This document shows positions 24,099 through 32,221 of a stretch of DNA of 41,163 nt, one piece after another. The notes below the pieces were generated by a model that was not told the origin of the DNA, ran no database searches, and was given only the letters and a program-made list of their open reading frames with translations. The translations under genes and the position numbers were made by a program. Source of the DNA: Secundilactobacillus similis DSM 23365 = JCM 2765. Its GTDB lineage: Bacteria > Bacillota > Bacilli > Lactobacillales > Lactobacillaceae. Position 1 is the first letter of the stretch, and every line of letters begins with the position of its first letter. The DNA lies in the NCBI RefSeq assembly GCF_001311075.1, contig NZ_BBAD01000022.1:1-41163 (forward strand). The letters are read 5' to 3'.

Positions 24099-25063
24099 GT
24101 GAAAAAATCATTCTTTAAAAAAGCCATGCTTGGCTTAGCAGCAGTTGCGATGGTCGGTGGATTGGCCGCCTGTGGGAATAAGAGTTCAAGTAGCTCGTCT
24201 AGCAAGAGTGAAAAAACGATCACCTTCTTGCCACCTGCCATGGTGAGTCCGTTCTATAAATCAACAATCGATGGTGCCAAGCAGAAGCCAAGGCCCAAGG
24301 GTACAAGTTGAACGTCTTGGCACCACAAAAGGAAGACGATTACGAAGGCCTGTTGAAGATCGTTGAAGATTCATTGAGTAAGGGCACTAACGCCATTGCC
24401 ATCTGTACCACTGATGACAAGACGATGGCGGCAGCCGTTAAGAAGGCTAACCGTGACAAAGTACCCGTTGTGGTCTTCAACTCAATTAGTAAAGTTAAAG
24501 ACGCCAAGGTTTACTCTTACGTTGGTTACGACCAAAAGAAGGCCGGCGCCAGTGTTGCTAAATGGCTTGGCACGAAGTATGCCGATAAGAAGTTGAACGT
24601 TGGGATCCTTGAAGGCTTGCCTGGGGTATTTACCGAAAACCGGGAAGGCGGCTTCGTGGACGCAGCTAAGCAATACAAGAACATCAAGATTGTCGCTAAG
24701 CAACCTGCTAACTGGGATCGTGGTAAGGCCTTGGATACGGCCACTAACATGTACCAAGGGAACAAGGACATCAACACCTTCTACGGCTTGAGTGATGAAA
24801 TGGCTTTAGGTGCCGCTTCAGCTGCTAAGCAAGCCGGCATCAAGAACGCCATCACTATCGGGATCGATGGTAACCCGAACACCTTGGCTGCTATCAAGAA
24901 GGGTTCCGTCACCGGTTCCGTTTACACTAACCCTAAGATGATGGGTAAGCGTGCTGTGCAAGATGCCATCAAGGCAATCAAAGGTCAAAAGAAGGCTAAC
25001 GTCATTAACGAAATTCCAACGGTGGTTGTGGATAAGTCAAACGTGGCCAAATACACAAAGTAA
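24099..25063 (+). CDS. rbsB: sugar ABC transporter substrate-binding lipoprotein, RbsB-like (frameshifted as sequenced)
   Basis: A ribose-binding-protein family lipoprotein. The signal is MKKSFFKKAMLGLAAVAMVG with lipobox LAAC, followed by a Ser-rich tether. A two-lobe periplasmic-binding fold follows (TITFLPPAMVSPFYKSTIDGAK, AICTTDDKTMAAAVKKA, IGIDGNPNTLAAIKKGSVTGSVYTNP). One G is missing at 24281; adding it changes DGAKQKPRPK to DGAKAEAKAQGYKLNVLA and gives about 321 residues. It starts at GTG with GGGGAGG 7 bases upstream. It is first of three genes. Ribose is the family default, but no rbsK or rbsD is present, so another pentose, a hexose or autoinducer-2 is possible. Confidence 0.85.
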
Positions 25064-25074
25064 GGTGAGACAAC

Positions 25075-26581
25075 GTGGAAAAAACTGACATCATTTTAGA
25101 GATGCAAGACATCAATATCAGTTTCGCGGGCGTTCAGATTTTAAAAAATGCCGCGTTGACCCTGCAGCGTGGGAAGGTCAATATTTTGCTGGGGGAAAAT
25201 GGTGCCGGTAAATCCACGTTGATGAAGGTTCTAACCGGAGCCTATCACAAGGACAGCGGGACGATCCTTATCGACGGTAAGCCGGTGACAATCACGAACG
25301 CAGCTGACGCCGAACAAAACGGCATCAGTATGATTTATCAGGAATTCAATTTGGTTCCTCAGCTCAGCGTTGCTGAAAATATTTTTCTGGGACGCGAACT
25401 CACGGGTCGTGGCGGACGGATCGACTTTGACGCCATGAACCGTGAAGCACAGGCGGTGTTAGACCGACTGCACGTTGCCATCAATCCTAAGCAGCGGATC
25501 TCTGAATTGGGCGTTGCCCAGCAACAAATGGTCGAAATTGCGAAGGCCCTTTCGACCAAAGCCCGGATCGTCATCATGGACGAGCCAACGGCGGCTTTAA
25601 CGGACGAAGAGATCACCCACTTATTTGAAATCGTGAATGACATGAAACGCAACGGCATTTCGATCATTTACATTTCCCATCGGTTGGAAGAGTTCAAGTT
25701 TGTGGGCGATACGGTCACCACGATGCGAGACGGCAGTACGATTGGTGAAATCGCCATTGAAGACGCCACCCATGATCGGTTAGTCACGATGATGGTCGGG
25801 CGGGAGATCAAGAATCAGTTTCCACACGTTGACGTGGCACCGGGGCCGGAGCGGCTGCGGGTGCGTCATCTCAGCGGCACCCGATTCCAAGACGTGGACT
25901 TAGCGGTGCACGCGGGTGAGATCGTTGGCTTAGCTGGGTTGATGGGGGCTGGTCGAACGGAAGTGGCTCGGGCTATCTTTGGGGCCGACCGCTACACGGC
26001 GGGTTCGGTGACCTTGAACGGTGAGGTCGTGCAGTTTCGGACGCCGGCGGATGCGATTCGCAACCACGTGGGCTTTGTGACTGAAAACCGGCGTGACGAA
26101 GGCTTAGTGATGACCTTGGATATTTGTCAAAACATCACCCTGCCAGCGTTGAAGTCGGTTCAAAGCGGTAGTGGCGCGCTGAGCCTCAAGCGTGAAAAGC
26201 AGGTTGGACAGCAATTTATGGATGAGTTGGCGATCAAAGCGGTCAGTGGTCAGCAAAAAGTTGCGACTTTAAGTGGTGGTAATCAGCAGAAGGTGGTTTT
26301 AGCCAAGTGGCTGGAAGTCGCACCCGAAGTGCTGATCATGGACGAACCCACCCGAGGAATCGATGTGGGCGCCAAGACTGAAATTTACGCGATTATGAAT
26401 CAACTGAAGGAAAAGGGCGTCGCATCCTGATGATCTCATCAGAATTGCCCGAAGTTCTGGCATGAGTGACCGAATCATGGTCATGCGAGAGGGCCGGATC
26501 TCCGGCGAACTCAACCGTGAAACGGCCACTCAGGCCAGCATCATGAAATTAGCGACGAGTGAGGTCGAGGACAATGGATAA
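25075..26581 (+). CDS. rbsA: sugar ABC transporter ATPase, RbsA-like (frameshifted as sequenced)
   Basis: A double-domain sugar-import ATPase. Domain 1 has Walker A GENGAGKS, signature-region [16 protein letters not shown] and Walker [12 protein letters not shown]. Domain 2 has the degenerate [10 protein letters not shown] typical of RbsA/MglA, the signature LSGGNQQKV and Walker [15 protein letters not shown]. Two single G deletions break the 3' end, near 26425 ([14 protein letters not shown] expected) and near 26459 ([16 protein letters not shown] expected). With both repaired the protein is about 502 residues, ends EVEDNG and overlaps the permease start. GTG start with AAGGTGAG upstream. 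It couples ATP hydrolysis to uptake together with RbsB and RbsC. Confidence 0.85.
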
Positions 26582-27553
26582 TGTGAATGGAAAAAATACG
26601 GTTCAAAAGCAACCTGGTCTCTTGACCAAACTCATCGCGAACGATAACTTCGGCGTGTCGATCGCGCTGATTATCTTAGTGGTTGCCATGGCGTTATTTG
26701 CGCCAAACTTTACCACCGTCAATAACATCTTCAACGTGCTGCTACAAATTGCGCAGGTTGGGATCGTAGCGGTGGGGATGACCTACGTGATCTTAACGGC
26801 CGGCATTGACCTGTCCGTTGGTCGATCATCGCCTTTGATGGTCTGGCAATGGCCATGATGATGAAGGCGGGTGTACCAGTGATCGGTGCCATCCTAGCGG
26901 GCATCGTCGTTGGTGGCTTGGTGGGGGCCTTGAACGGGTTCCTGATCGCCAAGTTAAACCTGCAACCCTTCGTGGCAACGTTGGGGACCATGACCATGTT
27001 TCGGGGGTTGGCCTACACCATCTCCGGCGGGCAGCCCGTCTATACGTTACCCCAGAGTTTTGACGTGTTAGGCGGCAGCATTGGCGTGATTCCAATTCCC
27101 GCCATCATCATGGTGGTGATCTTCATTTTGGGAGCATACGTGTTACGCTACACCAAGTTTGGCCGCCACATCTACGCCATCGGTGGTAATGAAGTGGCCG
27201 CTAAGTTATCCGGCATCAATGTCAAGCGCCACATTGCATTTGTCTACATCATCTCGGGTGTCTGCTGTGCGTTGGCGGCCATCATCTTAACGGCGCGGTT
27301 GGACTCTGCTGTGCCAACCGCTGCTGACGGGATCGAACTGGACGTCATCGCCGCGGTTGCGATTGGCGGGACCGACATGCAAGGTGGGAAGGGTGCCATT
27401 TCCGGGACCATCATCGGGGCGCTGATCACCGGCGTTATCGCCAACGGGTTGAACCTGTTGGACGTGGCGCAAGGGCCGCAACGGTTCGTTAAAGGTGTGA
27501 TCATCATCTTGGCCGTGATCTTGCAGGTGGTTAAGAAACGCAAACAAGCTTAA
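26574..27553 (+). CDS. rbsC: sugar ABC transporter permease, RbsC-like (frameshifted as sequenced)
   Basis: A BPD_transp_2 family permease of about 326 residues with 8-10 membrane helices. The typical segments are [54 protein letters not shown] and [19 protein letters not shown]. One T is missing at about 26822-26824; adding it converts the break into [17 protein letters not shown]. The ATG at 26574 overlaps the end of rbsA by 8 bases, the usual coupling in this operon type. It probably acts as a homodimer in the membrane. The operon ends here, without kinase or pyranase genes. Confidence 0.85.
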
Positions 27554-27660
27554 TTTGTAGGACGGCAAGGTTAGTGAAGTGCACGAACCCGTGGTGTTAA
27601 TGCGATTTCTCAGAATCAAGCGGGTTCGGTTGTTGAATTGCTGTCTAATGGTATTGAAAC

Positions 27661-27706
27661 AAGGTCATGAGTATCGCCAAGTAGGTGGTGATGCTCATGG
27701 CCTTTT
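27661..27706 (+). terminator. terminator of the sugar ABC operon
   Basis: An 18-bp imperfect stem, AAGGTCATGAGTATCGCC with GGTGATGCTCATGGCCTT, is followed by TTTTTC. Confidence 0.7.
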
Positions 27707-27847
27707 TCATTGATATTTGCTGTCGTTTGTGTCCAGCGTAAGCATTGGGTGGATTTTGGGTGAAGGCTGTTTGTCATCGCTTCGCTCGCCAAAGCCGCAT
27801 AAAAATCAGCGCTCTCAGTATTGGGTGAAAAAACTTCAAAATAACCC

Positions 27848-27878
27848 TTGCCTTGAAGTTACTTGAAGGGTCTAAAGT
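27848..27878 (+). promoter_or_regulatory. MerR-type promoter 1 (19-bp spacer)
   Basis: TTGCCT (27848-27853) and TAAAGT (27873-27878) are separated by exactly 19 bases, the long spacer that MerR activators untwist. The spacer contains the dyad CCTTGAAGT-T-ACTTGAAGG, with one mismatched pair. The same layout is found at 29736-29766. A second partial dyad, TGAAAGT-T-ACTTCA, lies just downstream near 27887-27901. Confidence 0.8.
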
Positions 27879-27921
27879 AAGGGTATTGAAAGTTACTTCA
27901 GGAGCGAAAGTGAGGATGACG

Positions 27922-28527
27922 ATGACCAATATTTTAATTATTGGCGCCACGGGTTCGGTTGGGCGCGTGACGCGGCAGTATTTCTTAGATCACACGGATG
28001 ATCAATTAACGTTGATGGCGCGCAATGTTGGGCGATTAGGACAATTGGATGCGGCTCGTGAAACGGCGGTTGCTGGTAGCGTGCTGGATGCGGATGCGTT
28101 GCAGCGGGCGCTGGTTGGCCAAGACGTGGTTTTTGCGGCGTTGAGCGGGCAATTGGCTCAGATGGCGACACGCTTAGTTGATGCGATGCAGTCGGCTGGC
28201 GTTTCTCGGTTACTGTTTATTACCTCAATGGGGATTTACAACGAGATTCCTGCCAGCGTTGGTGCCAGTGGTAACTTACGTCGTAACCCGGTTTTGCAGG
28301 ATTATCGTGATGCCGCTGACGTGATTGCGGCTTCTGAACTAAACTACACCACGATTCGACCGGGGTGGTTTGATAATGGCAATGATACCGATTATCAAAT
28401 TACGCGACAGGATGAACCATTTGGCGGTCACGATGTTTCTCGGAAGAGCATTGCTGATTTAGTGGTGCGGTTAGCGCATGATGACACGTTCGGTGCCCGG
28501 GAGAGTTTGGGCATCAATCGGAAGTAA
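27922..28527 (+). CDS. NAD(P)-binding (NmrA/SDR-like) oxidoreductase
   Basis: A protein of about 201 residues with a Rossmann fold. The nucleotide-binding motif NILIIGATGSVGRV is at the N-terminus. VFAALSGQ, LLFITSMGIYNEIP and YTTIRPGWFDNG follow the pattern of atypical SDRs (NAD(P)H-binding, YwnB-like). ATG at 27922 is chosen because GTGAGG lies 6 bases upstream; ATG at 27916 is an alternative two codons earlier. It is first in an operon with the alcohol dehydrogenase gene 30 bases downstream, behind a MerR-type promoter. It probably reduces quinones or aldehyde/ketone compounds; substrate unknown. Confidence 0.85.
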   Translation: MTNILIIGATGSVGRVTRQYFLDHTDDQLTLMARNVGRLGQLDAARETAVAGSVLDADALQRALVGQDVVFAALSGQLAQMATRLVDAMQSAGVSRLLFITSMGIYNEIPASVGASGNLRRNPVLQDYRDAADVIAASELNYTTIRPGWFDNGNDTDYQITRQDEPFGGHDVSRKSIADLVVRLAHDDTFGARESLGINRK

Positions 28528-28557
28528 CTATTATATAGAAGAGATTGGAGATTTTTA

Positions 28558-29604
28558 ATGATGAAAACAGCAGTCTTTATTGAACCAGGTAAAATGGCCG
28601 TTCAAGAATTGCCAAAGCCAACGATTCAGGATCCGAAAGATGCAATTTTGAAAATTGTGCGGGCCTGCGTTTGTGGATCTGATTTGTGGTGGTATCGTGG
28701 CATTTCAAAGCGGCAGGCCAACAGTCCAGTGGGGCACGAAGCCATTGCGGTAGTTGAATCAGTGGGTGAAGGTGTGACCAACGTGAAACCCGGTGACTTT
28801 GTGATTGCGCCATTTACTCACGGCTGTGGGCACTGTGCCGCTTGTTTGGCCGGCTTTGCGGGTGATTGTCAAAATAAGCCAGCGAGTGAAATCGTTGGGT
28901 ATCAGGGCGAGTATTTGCGATTCGTCAATGCCGATTGGGCGTTGGTGAAGATTCCGGGCAAGCCAAGTGACTACACGGATGCGCAGTTGAACGATTTGCT
29001 GACGTTGTCTGATGTGATGGCAACCGGGTACCATGCGGCGGCCAGTGCCGAAGTTAAGGCCGGCGATACCGTTGTTGTGATGGGCGATGGCGCGGTTGGT
29101 CTGTGTGGTGTAATTGCCGCTAAATTACGGGGCGCTACTCGGATCATTGCGATGAGTCGGCACGAAGACCGGCAACGGTTGGCCACGGAATTTGGTGCAA
29201 CTGATATTGTTGCTGAACGAGGCGATGCCGCCGTTGAACGCGTGATGGCTCTGACTGATGGCAATGGCGCAGATGCCGTTTTGGAATGCGTTGGGACCGA
29301 ACAGTCCGTTGATACGGCGGTGAAGGTTGCGCGAGCTGGCGCAATTGTTGGTCGCGTTGGCGTGCCTCAGAAAGCAACGATGGATACGAATGCGCTGTTT
29401 TGGCGGAATATTGGCCTGCGTGGTGGCGTGGCACCGGTAACAACAGATGACCGCAATGTCTTGTTGGACGCCGTTTTAAGCGGTCAGATTCATCCCGGAA
29501 AGGTGTTTACCAAGCGGTTTACGCTGGACCAAGTTCAGGCGGCCTATGAAGCGATGGATAAGCGAGAAGCGATTAAGTCGTTGTTGTTGATTGATGGGGA
29601 ATAG
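28558..29604 (+). CDS. zinc-dependent alcohol dehydrogenase
   Basis: A 348-residue medium-chain dehydrogenase/reductase. Catalytic zinc ligands are visible at CVCGSDLW and GHEAIAVVESVGEGV. The structural zinc site has four Cys (GCGHCAACLAGFAGDC), and the NAD(P) motif is VVMGDGAVGLCGVIAA. The sequence is of the threonine dehydrogenase-like/ADH class used on aldehydes and secondary alcohols. GGAG lies before the ATG. It is second in the operon with the NAD(P)-binding protein, and MerR-type control suggests induction by reactive carbonyls or xenobiotics. Confidence 0.9.
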   Translation: MMKTAVFIEPGKMAVQELPKPTIQDPKDAILKIVRACVCGSDLWWYRGISKRQANSPVGHEAIAVVESVGEGVTNVKPGDFVIAPFTHGCGHCAACLAGFAGDCQNKPASEIVGYQGEYLRFVNADWALVKIPGKPSDYTDAQLNDLLTLSDVMATGYHAAASAEVKAGDTVVVMGDGAVGLCGVIAAKLRGATRIIAMSRHEDRQRLATEFGATDIVAERGDAAVERVMALTDGNGADAVLECVGTEQSVDTAVKVARAGAIVGRVGVPQKATMDTNALFWRNIGLRGGVAPVTTDDRNVLLDAVLSGQIHPGKVFTKRFTLDQVQAAYEAMDKREAIKSLLLIDGE

Positions 29605-29630
29605 GCGTCATCGCTAATGAAATTAAATTG

Positions 29631-29680
29631 AAAAGTAGTGCCTTACGGTTAGGATTTATAAGCGTGAGGCACTACTTTTT
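29631..29680 (+). terminator. terminator of the dehydrogenase operon
   Basis: AAAAGTAGTGCCT pairs with AGGCACTACTTTT and an inner TACG/CGTG stem, followed by a T run. Confidence 0.85.
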
Positions 29681-29735
29681 CGTTGTTTTAGCAAGCATCG
29701 GCAAAATAGTTTGAATTTTTTTTTCAAAATAACCC

Positions 29736-29766
29736 TTGCCTTCAAGTTACTTCAAGGGGCTAACCT
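29736..29766 (+). promoter_or_regulatory. MerR-type promoter 2 (19-bp spacer)
   Basis: TTGCCT (29736-29741) and TAACCT (29761-29766) are separated by 19 bases. The spacer holds the dyad CCTTCAAGT-T-ACTTCAAGG. The 19 bases upstream, TTCAAAATAACCCTTGCCT, match the same stretch before promoter 1, so one regulator should act on both. Confidence 0.8.
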
Positions 29767-29814
29767 TAGTTCTCGTAGGTGACACAACGAAGCAAAACGG
29801 AGGCAATTTAATTC

Positions 29815-31143
29815 ATGGCAAAACAATCCAAATTCGGGATGGTGCTCCCCATCATTCTGATCAGTTACTTTATGATCCTGCTGGACAATTCCATCGTGTT
29901 CACGAGCACGGTGAAGATGGCGCAGGATTTAACCCTTAATGCCCAGACCTTATCGTGGGTGACAAATGCTTACGCCTTAACTTTTGGCGGGTTATTGATG
30001 TTAGGCGGCCGGGCTGGGGATATCTTTGGGCGCCGGCGGGTCTTTTTAATTGGCTTGGTGATTTTCAGTATCGGCTCACTGCTAGTTGGACTGGCAATGA
30101 ATGGTGCGATGCTGATCGCGATGCGGGCACTGCAAGGTGTCGGTTCCGCAATTTTGGCGCCGACCACGTTAGCACTACTGATGGACAGCTACCAAAACAA
30201 CATGCGCACCCGCGCCATCGTTTACTACGGCGCTACTGGTGGGCTAGGTGCCAGCTTTGGCCTAGTGATTGGCGGTTTGATCACCAGCTACCTGTCTTGG
30301 CGAGTGGGCTTCCTGCTCAACGTCCCCATTGGCATCGTGATGGTGTTGTTGACGTTAAAATACATTCCGGCAAGCGAACCCACTCGTGGTAAAATTGACT
30401 GGGTAGGGGCCTTCGCCTCAGTAATCGGCATTGTGGCGCTAGTCTACAGTATCAACGGTGCGAGTCACCCAGCAGTGACGTTACTCATCGCCGTTGTGTT
30501 CTTAGCCATCTTTATCTGGCAGGAGCACCGAACCGATGCGCCAATCATGCCACTCCGGTTGTTCAAAGACCGTGAACGCAGCAGCGCCTACATTGCCCGA
30601 TTCTTCTTTCTCGGTGCAATGATCTCGTACTTCTTCCTTACCCCACAGGCGATGCAAAACGTGTACCACTTTACACCACTGTTGGCAGCGCTAGGATTCT
30701 TACCCGAAACAGTGCCACAATTTATCTTTGCAACCTTGGTAACGCGGTTGAACGACCGGTTCAGTAATTTTCAAATCATGTTGGCGGGCACGATTTTAAC
30801 CACCTTGGGCTTATTGATGGCGGCGATCGTTAAAGTGCAGGCAGGGTATTTCTGGGCTATCGCGGTGCCAATGGTGATCATTGGTATCGGGCAAGGCTTC
30901 ACGTTAAGTCCGCTGACGGTATCCGGCGTTGCCAATACGGATCCGGAAATTGCCGGCTCAGCGTCCGGTGTTGTGAATACGGTGCACCAAGTCGGCAGTT
31001 CGTTTGGGCTGTCCGTGATCACGTTGTTGACGTCGGGCATTGTTAATCCAACGGTGAGCTACAATCATTCGGTTACGTTAATGGTCGTATTGATGGGCAT
31101 CGCGCTGTTGGCAGTCATCAACATTGGTTTGAAGAAACGGTAG
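29815..31143 (+). CDS. MFS transporter, DHA2 (EmrB/QacA) family efflux pump
   Basis: A 442-residue integral membrane protein with about 13-14 helices. The DHA2 signatures are LDNSIVFTSTVKMAQDL in helix 1 (motif D1-like), motif A GGRAGDIFGRRRVFLIG and motif C-type GATGGLGASFGLVIGGL in helix 5. CGGAGG precedes ATG. Its stop is 13 bases before the merR gene, so pump and regulator form one operon behind MerR-type promoter 2. It probably exports the compound the MerR protein senses; the substrate cannot be told from sequence. Confidence 0.9.
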   Translation: MAKQSKFGMVLPIILISYFMILLDNSIVFTSTVKMAQDLTLNAQTLSWVTNAYALTFGGLLMLGGRAGDIFGRRRVFLIGLVIFSIGSLLVGLAMNGAMLIAMRALQGVGSAILAPTTLALLMDSYQNNMRTRAIVYYGATGGLGASFGLVIGGLITSYLSWRVGFLLNVPIGIVMVLLTLKYIPASEPTRGKIDWVGAFASVIGIVALVYSINGASHPAVTLLIAVVFLAIFIWQEHRTDAPIMPLRLFKDRERSSAYIARFFFLGAMISYFFLTPQAMQNVYHFTPLLAALGFLPETVPQFIFATLVTRLNDRFSNFQIMLAGTILTTLGLLMAAIVKVQAGYFWAIAVPMVIIGIGQGFTLSPLTVSGVANTDPEIAGSASGVVNTVHQVGSSFGLSVITLLTSGIVNPTVSYNHSVTLMVVLMGIALLAVINIGLKKR

Positions 31144-31156
31144 GAGGAATTTTAAA

Positions 31157-31573
31157 ATGAACATTAAACAAGCAAGTGAACTGACGGGGGTCTCATCGGC
31201 AGCAATTCGCTACTACGAAAAAGAGGGCCTTATCCCAACGATTGACCGCACCGATACGGGTAACCGAGACATCGACGAGCGCATTTTGCGCCGAATTAAA
31301 TTCGCACGCCAAATGCGGGCAGCGGGGATGAGCATCGAAAACCTTCGCCGCTACATCCAACTGTTTGACGCGCAGGAAGATAACACGCGTGAACAAATCG
31401 AGCTTCTCCAAACGCAGTTAGCAGAGATGGAAGAGCGGCGCGATGATATTCAAGCCGCAATCGATCACCTGCACTTTAAGTTGGACCATTACGATGACCA
31501 TATGGTGGCTACGGAAGAGGAGCTACGGGCGTTGGAACGGCAGCGGGTTGAGAGTGAACGAGAGCACGATTAG
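31157..31573 (+). CDS. MerR-family regulator, AdhR/NmlR-like, cysteine-free
   Basis: A 138-residue regulator. The winged helix spans residues 1-70 (MNIKQASELTGVSSAAIRYYEKEGLIP, abbreviated). A long dimerisation coiled coil follows (about 78-130, rich in Glu, Gln, Arg). It groups with AdhR/NmlR regulators of aldehyde and xenobiotic detoxification. Unlike B. subtilis AdhR it has no cysteine at all, so it cannot sense electrophiles by thiol modification and may bind a ligand directly. TAGGAGGA precedes ATG. It is second in the efflux operon and is expected to act on the two 19-bp-spacer promoters at 27848 and 29736. Confidence 0.85.
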   Translation: MNIKQASELTGVSSAAIRYYEKEGLIPTIDRTDTGNRDIDERILRRIKFARQMRAAGMSIENLRRYIQLFDAQEDNTREQIELLQTQLAEMEERRDDIQAAIDHLHFKLDHYDDHMVATEEELRALERQRVESEREHD

Positions 31574-31592
31574 GTACGAAAAATAAAGTAAG

Positions 31593-31631
31593 CAGGCATC
31601 AACTTCGATTTGGGGTTGATACCTGTTTTTT
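31593..31631 (+). terminator. terminator of the efflux/merR operon
   Basis: CAGGCATCAAC pairs with GTTGATACCTG (one mismatch) followed by six T. Confidence 0.8.
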
Positions 31632-31849
31632 GCGTTCGTGAGATGTTACAAAAGGCTGTAGCAATAAAAATGTTTCACAGGATAATGATTGAAAAAAGCA
31701 AACGCTTGTGAATTTCAACCCTCACCTTTCCCGGTAATTGGCACAAACTGATAGTGTACAAGTCAATTGATAGTTGAATTAGTCAAGAATGTTAAAAAAG
31801 TTAACAAAAAAATTATAGCTTATTGGTGCTATTCCACTTACTTTTAATG

Positions 31850-31855
31850 TATAAT
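31850..31855 (+). promoter_or_regulatory. -10 element of the adhesin leader
   Basis: A perfect TATAAT lies in an AT-rich context. No good -35 is found at 16-18 bases, and TTGGTG at 31823-31828 is 21 bases away. If used, transcription starts near 31862 and the adhesin mRNA has a leader of about 360 bases. Confidence 0.45.
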
Positions 31856-32078
31856 ATAGGGACCAATAGAATTTAAGCGGATGAACGTTTTTAATGATAG
31901 CGGTATGTTTATCACTACGATTAGAAACGACTAGCCTCGATGGGTGGAACCAACGAGGTGATCAGGCCAATTCGATAACGGGGACGTTGGCACTGATTCG
32001 CATAGGAAATGTCTAATTGGGGGAAGTTTTAGCTAACTAACAATTAAATAATGGCTTATTTTTCAAGGAGGAGTAAAA

Positions 32079-32159
32079 ATGAGTGCACACTTGAAGCAAC
32101 GGCTTCTCGTGTCAAGAGCAATCAAGTTTGCTGACGAATCGACACCGCTAAGGGAATAG
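32079..32159 (+). CDS. 26-aa upstream reading frame before the adhesin gene
   Basis: MSAHLKQRLLVSRAIK...STPLRE is a short basic frame with one of the best ribosome sites in the window (AAGGAGGAG, 5-6 bases from ATG). It stops 62 bases before the adhesin start. It has no membrane helix or lipobox. It could be a regulatory leader peptide or a small protein; it does not resemble the start of a surface protein. Confidence 0.4.
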   Translation: MSAHLKQRLLVSRAIKFADESTPLRE

Positions 32160-32221
32160 TGGTTCCGGATTTTTTTGAAGTCTAAAACTGGGTTACTTTT
32201 GATATTGGAGGAGTAATGAAT

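Larger units (their letters stand above)
27554..27921. other. intergenic region between sugar ABC operon and MerR-controlled operon
   Basis: There is no gene. It holds a GAACCCG/CGGGTTC hairpin (27585-27627), a strong terminator (27661-27706), about 130 bases without evident signal, and the MerR-type promoter of the next operon (27848-27878). Confidence 0.6.
31632..32221 (+). other. long intergenic/5' leader region of the giant adhesin gene
   Basis: It contains, in order, a weak cre-like site (AGCAAACGCTTGTGAA, 31697-31712), AT-rich DNA, a consensus TATAAT (31850-31855), and a leader of about 360 bases. In the leader CCTCG/CGAGG (31936-31959) and CCAACG/CGTTGG (31951-31990) share bases and cannot form together. 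A 26-residue frame with a strong ribosome site and then the adhesin ribosome site follow. Confidence 0.55.

Noticed and set aside
24270..26830. Programmed ribosomal frameshifting in the sugar ABC genes
   Set aside because: The shift sites have no slippery heptamer or stimulatory stem, and the same single-base loss occurs in unrelated genes, so sequencing deletions explain it better.
31941..31955. GGGTGGAACC resembles the T-box core AGGGTGGNACC
   Set aside because: The core matches, but the leader upstream is only about 80 bases from the -10. I see no stem I, no specifier loop and no terminator, and the downstream gene is a surface protein, not an amino-acid gene.
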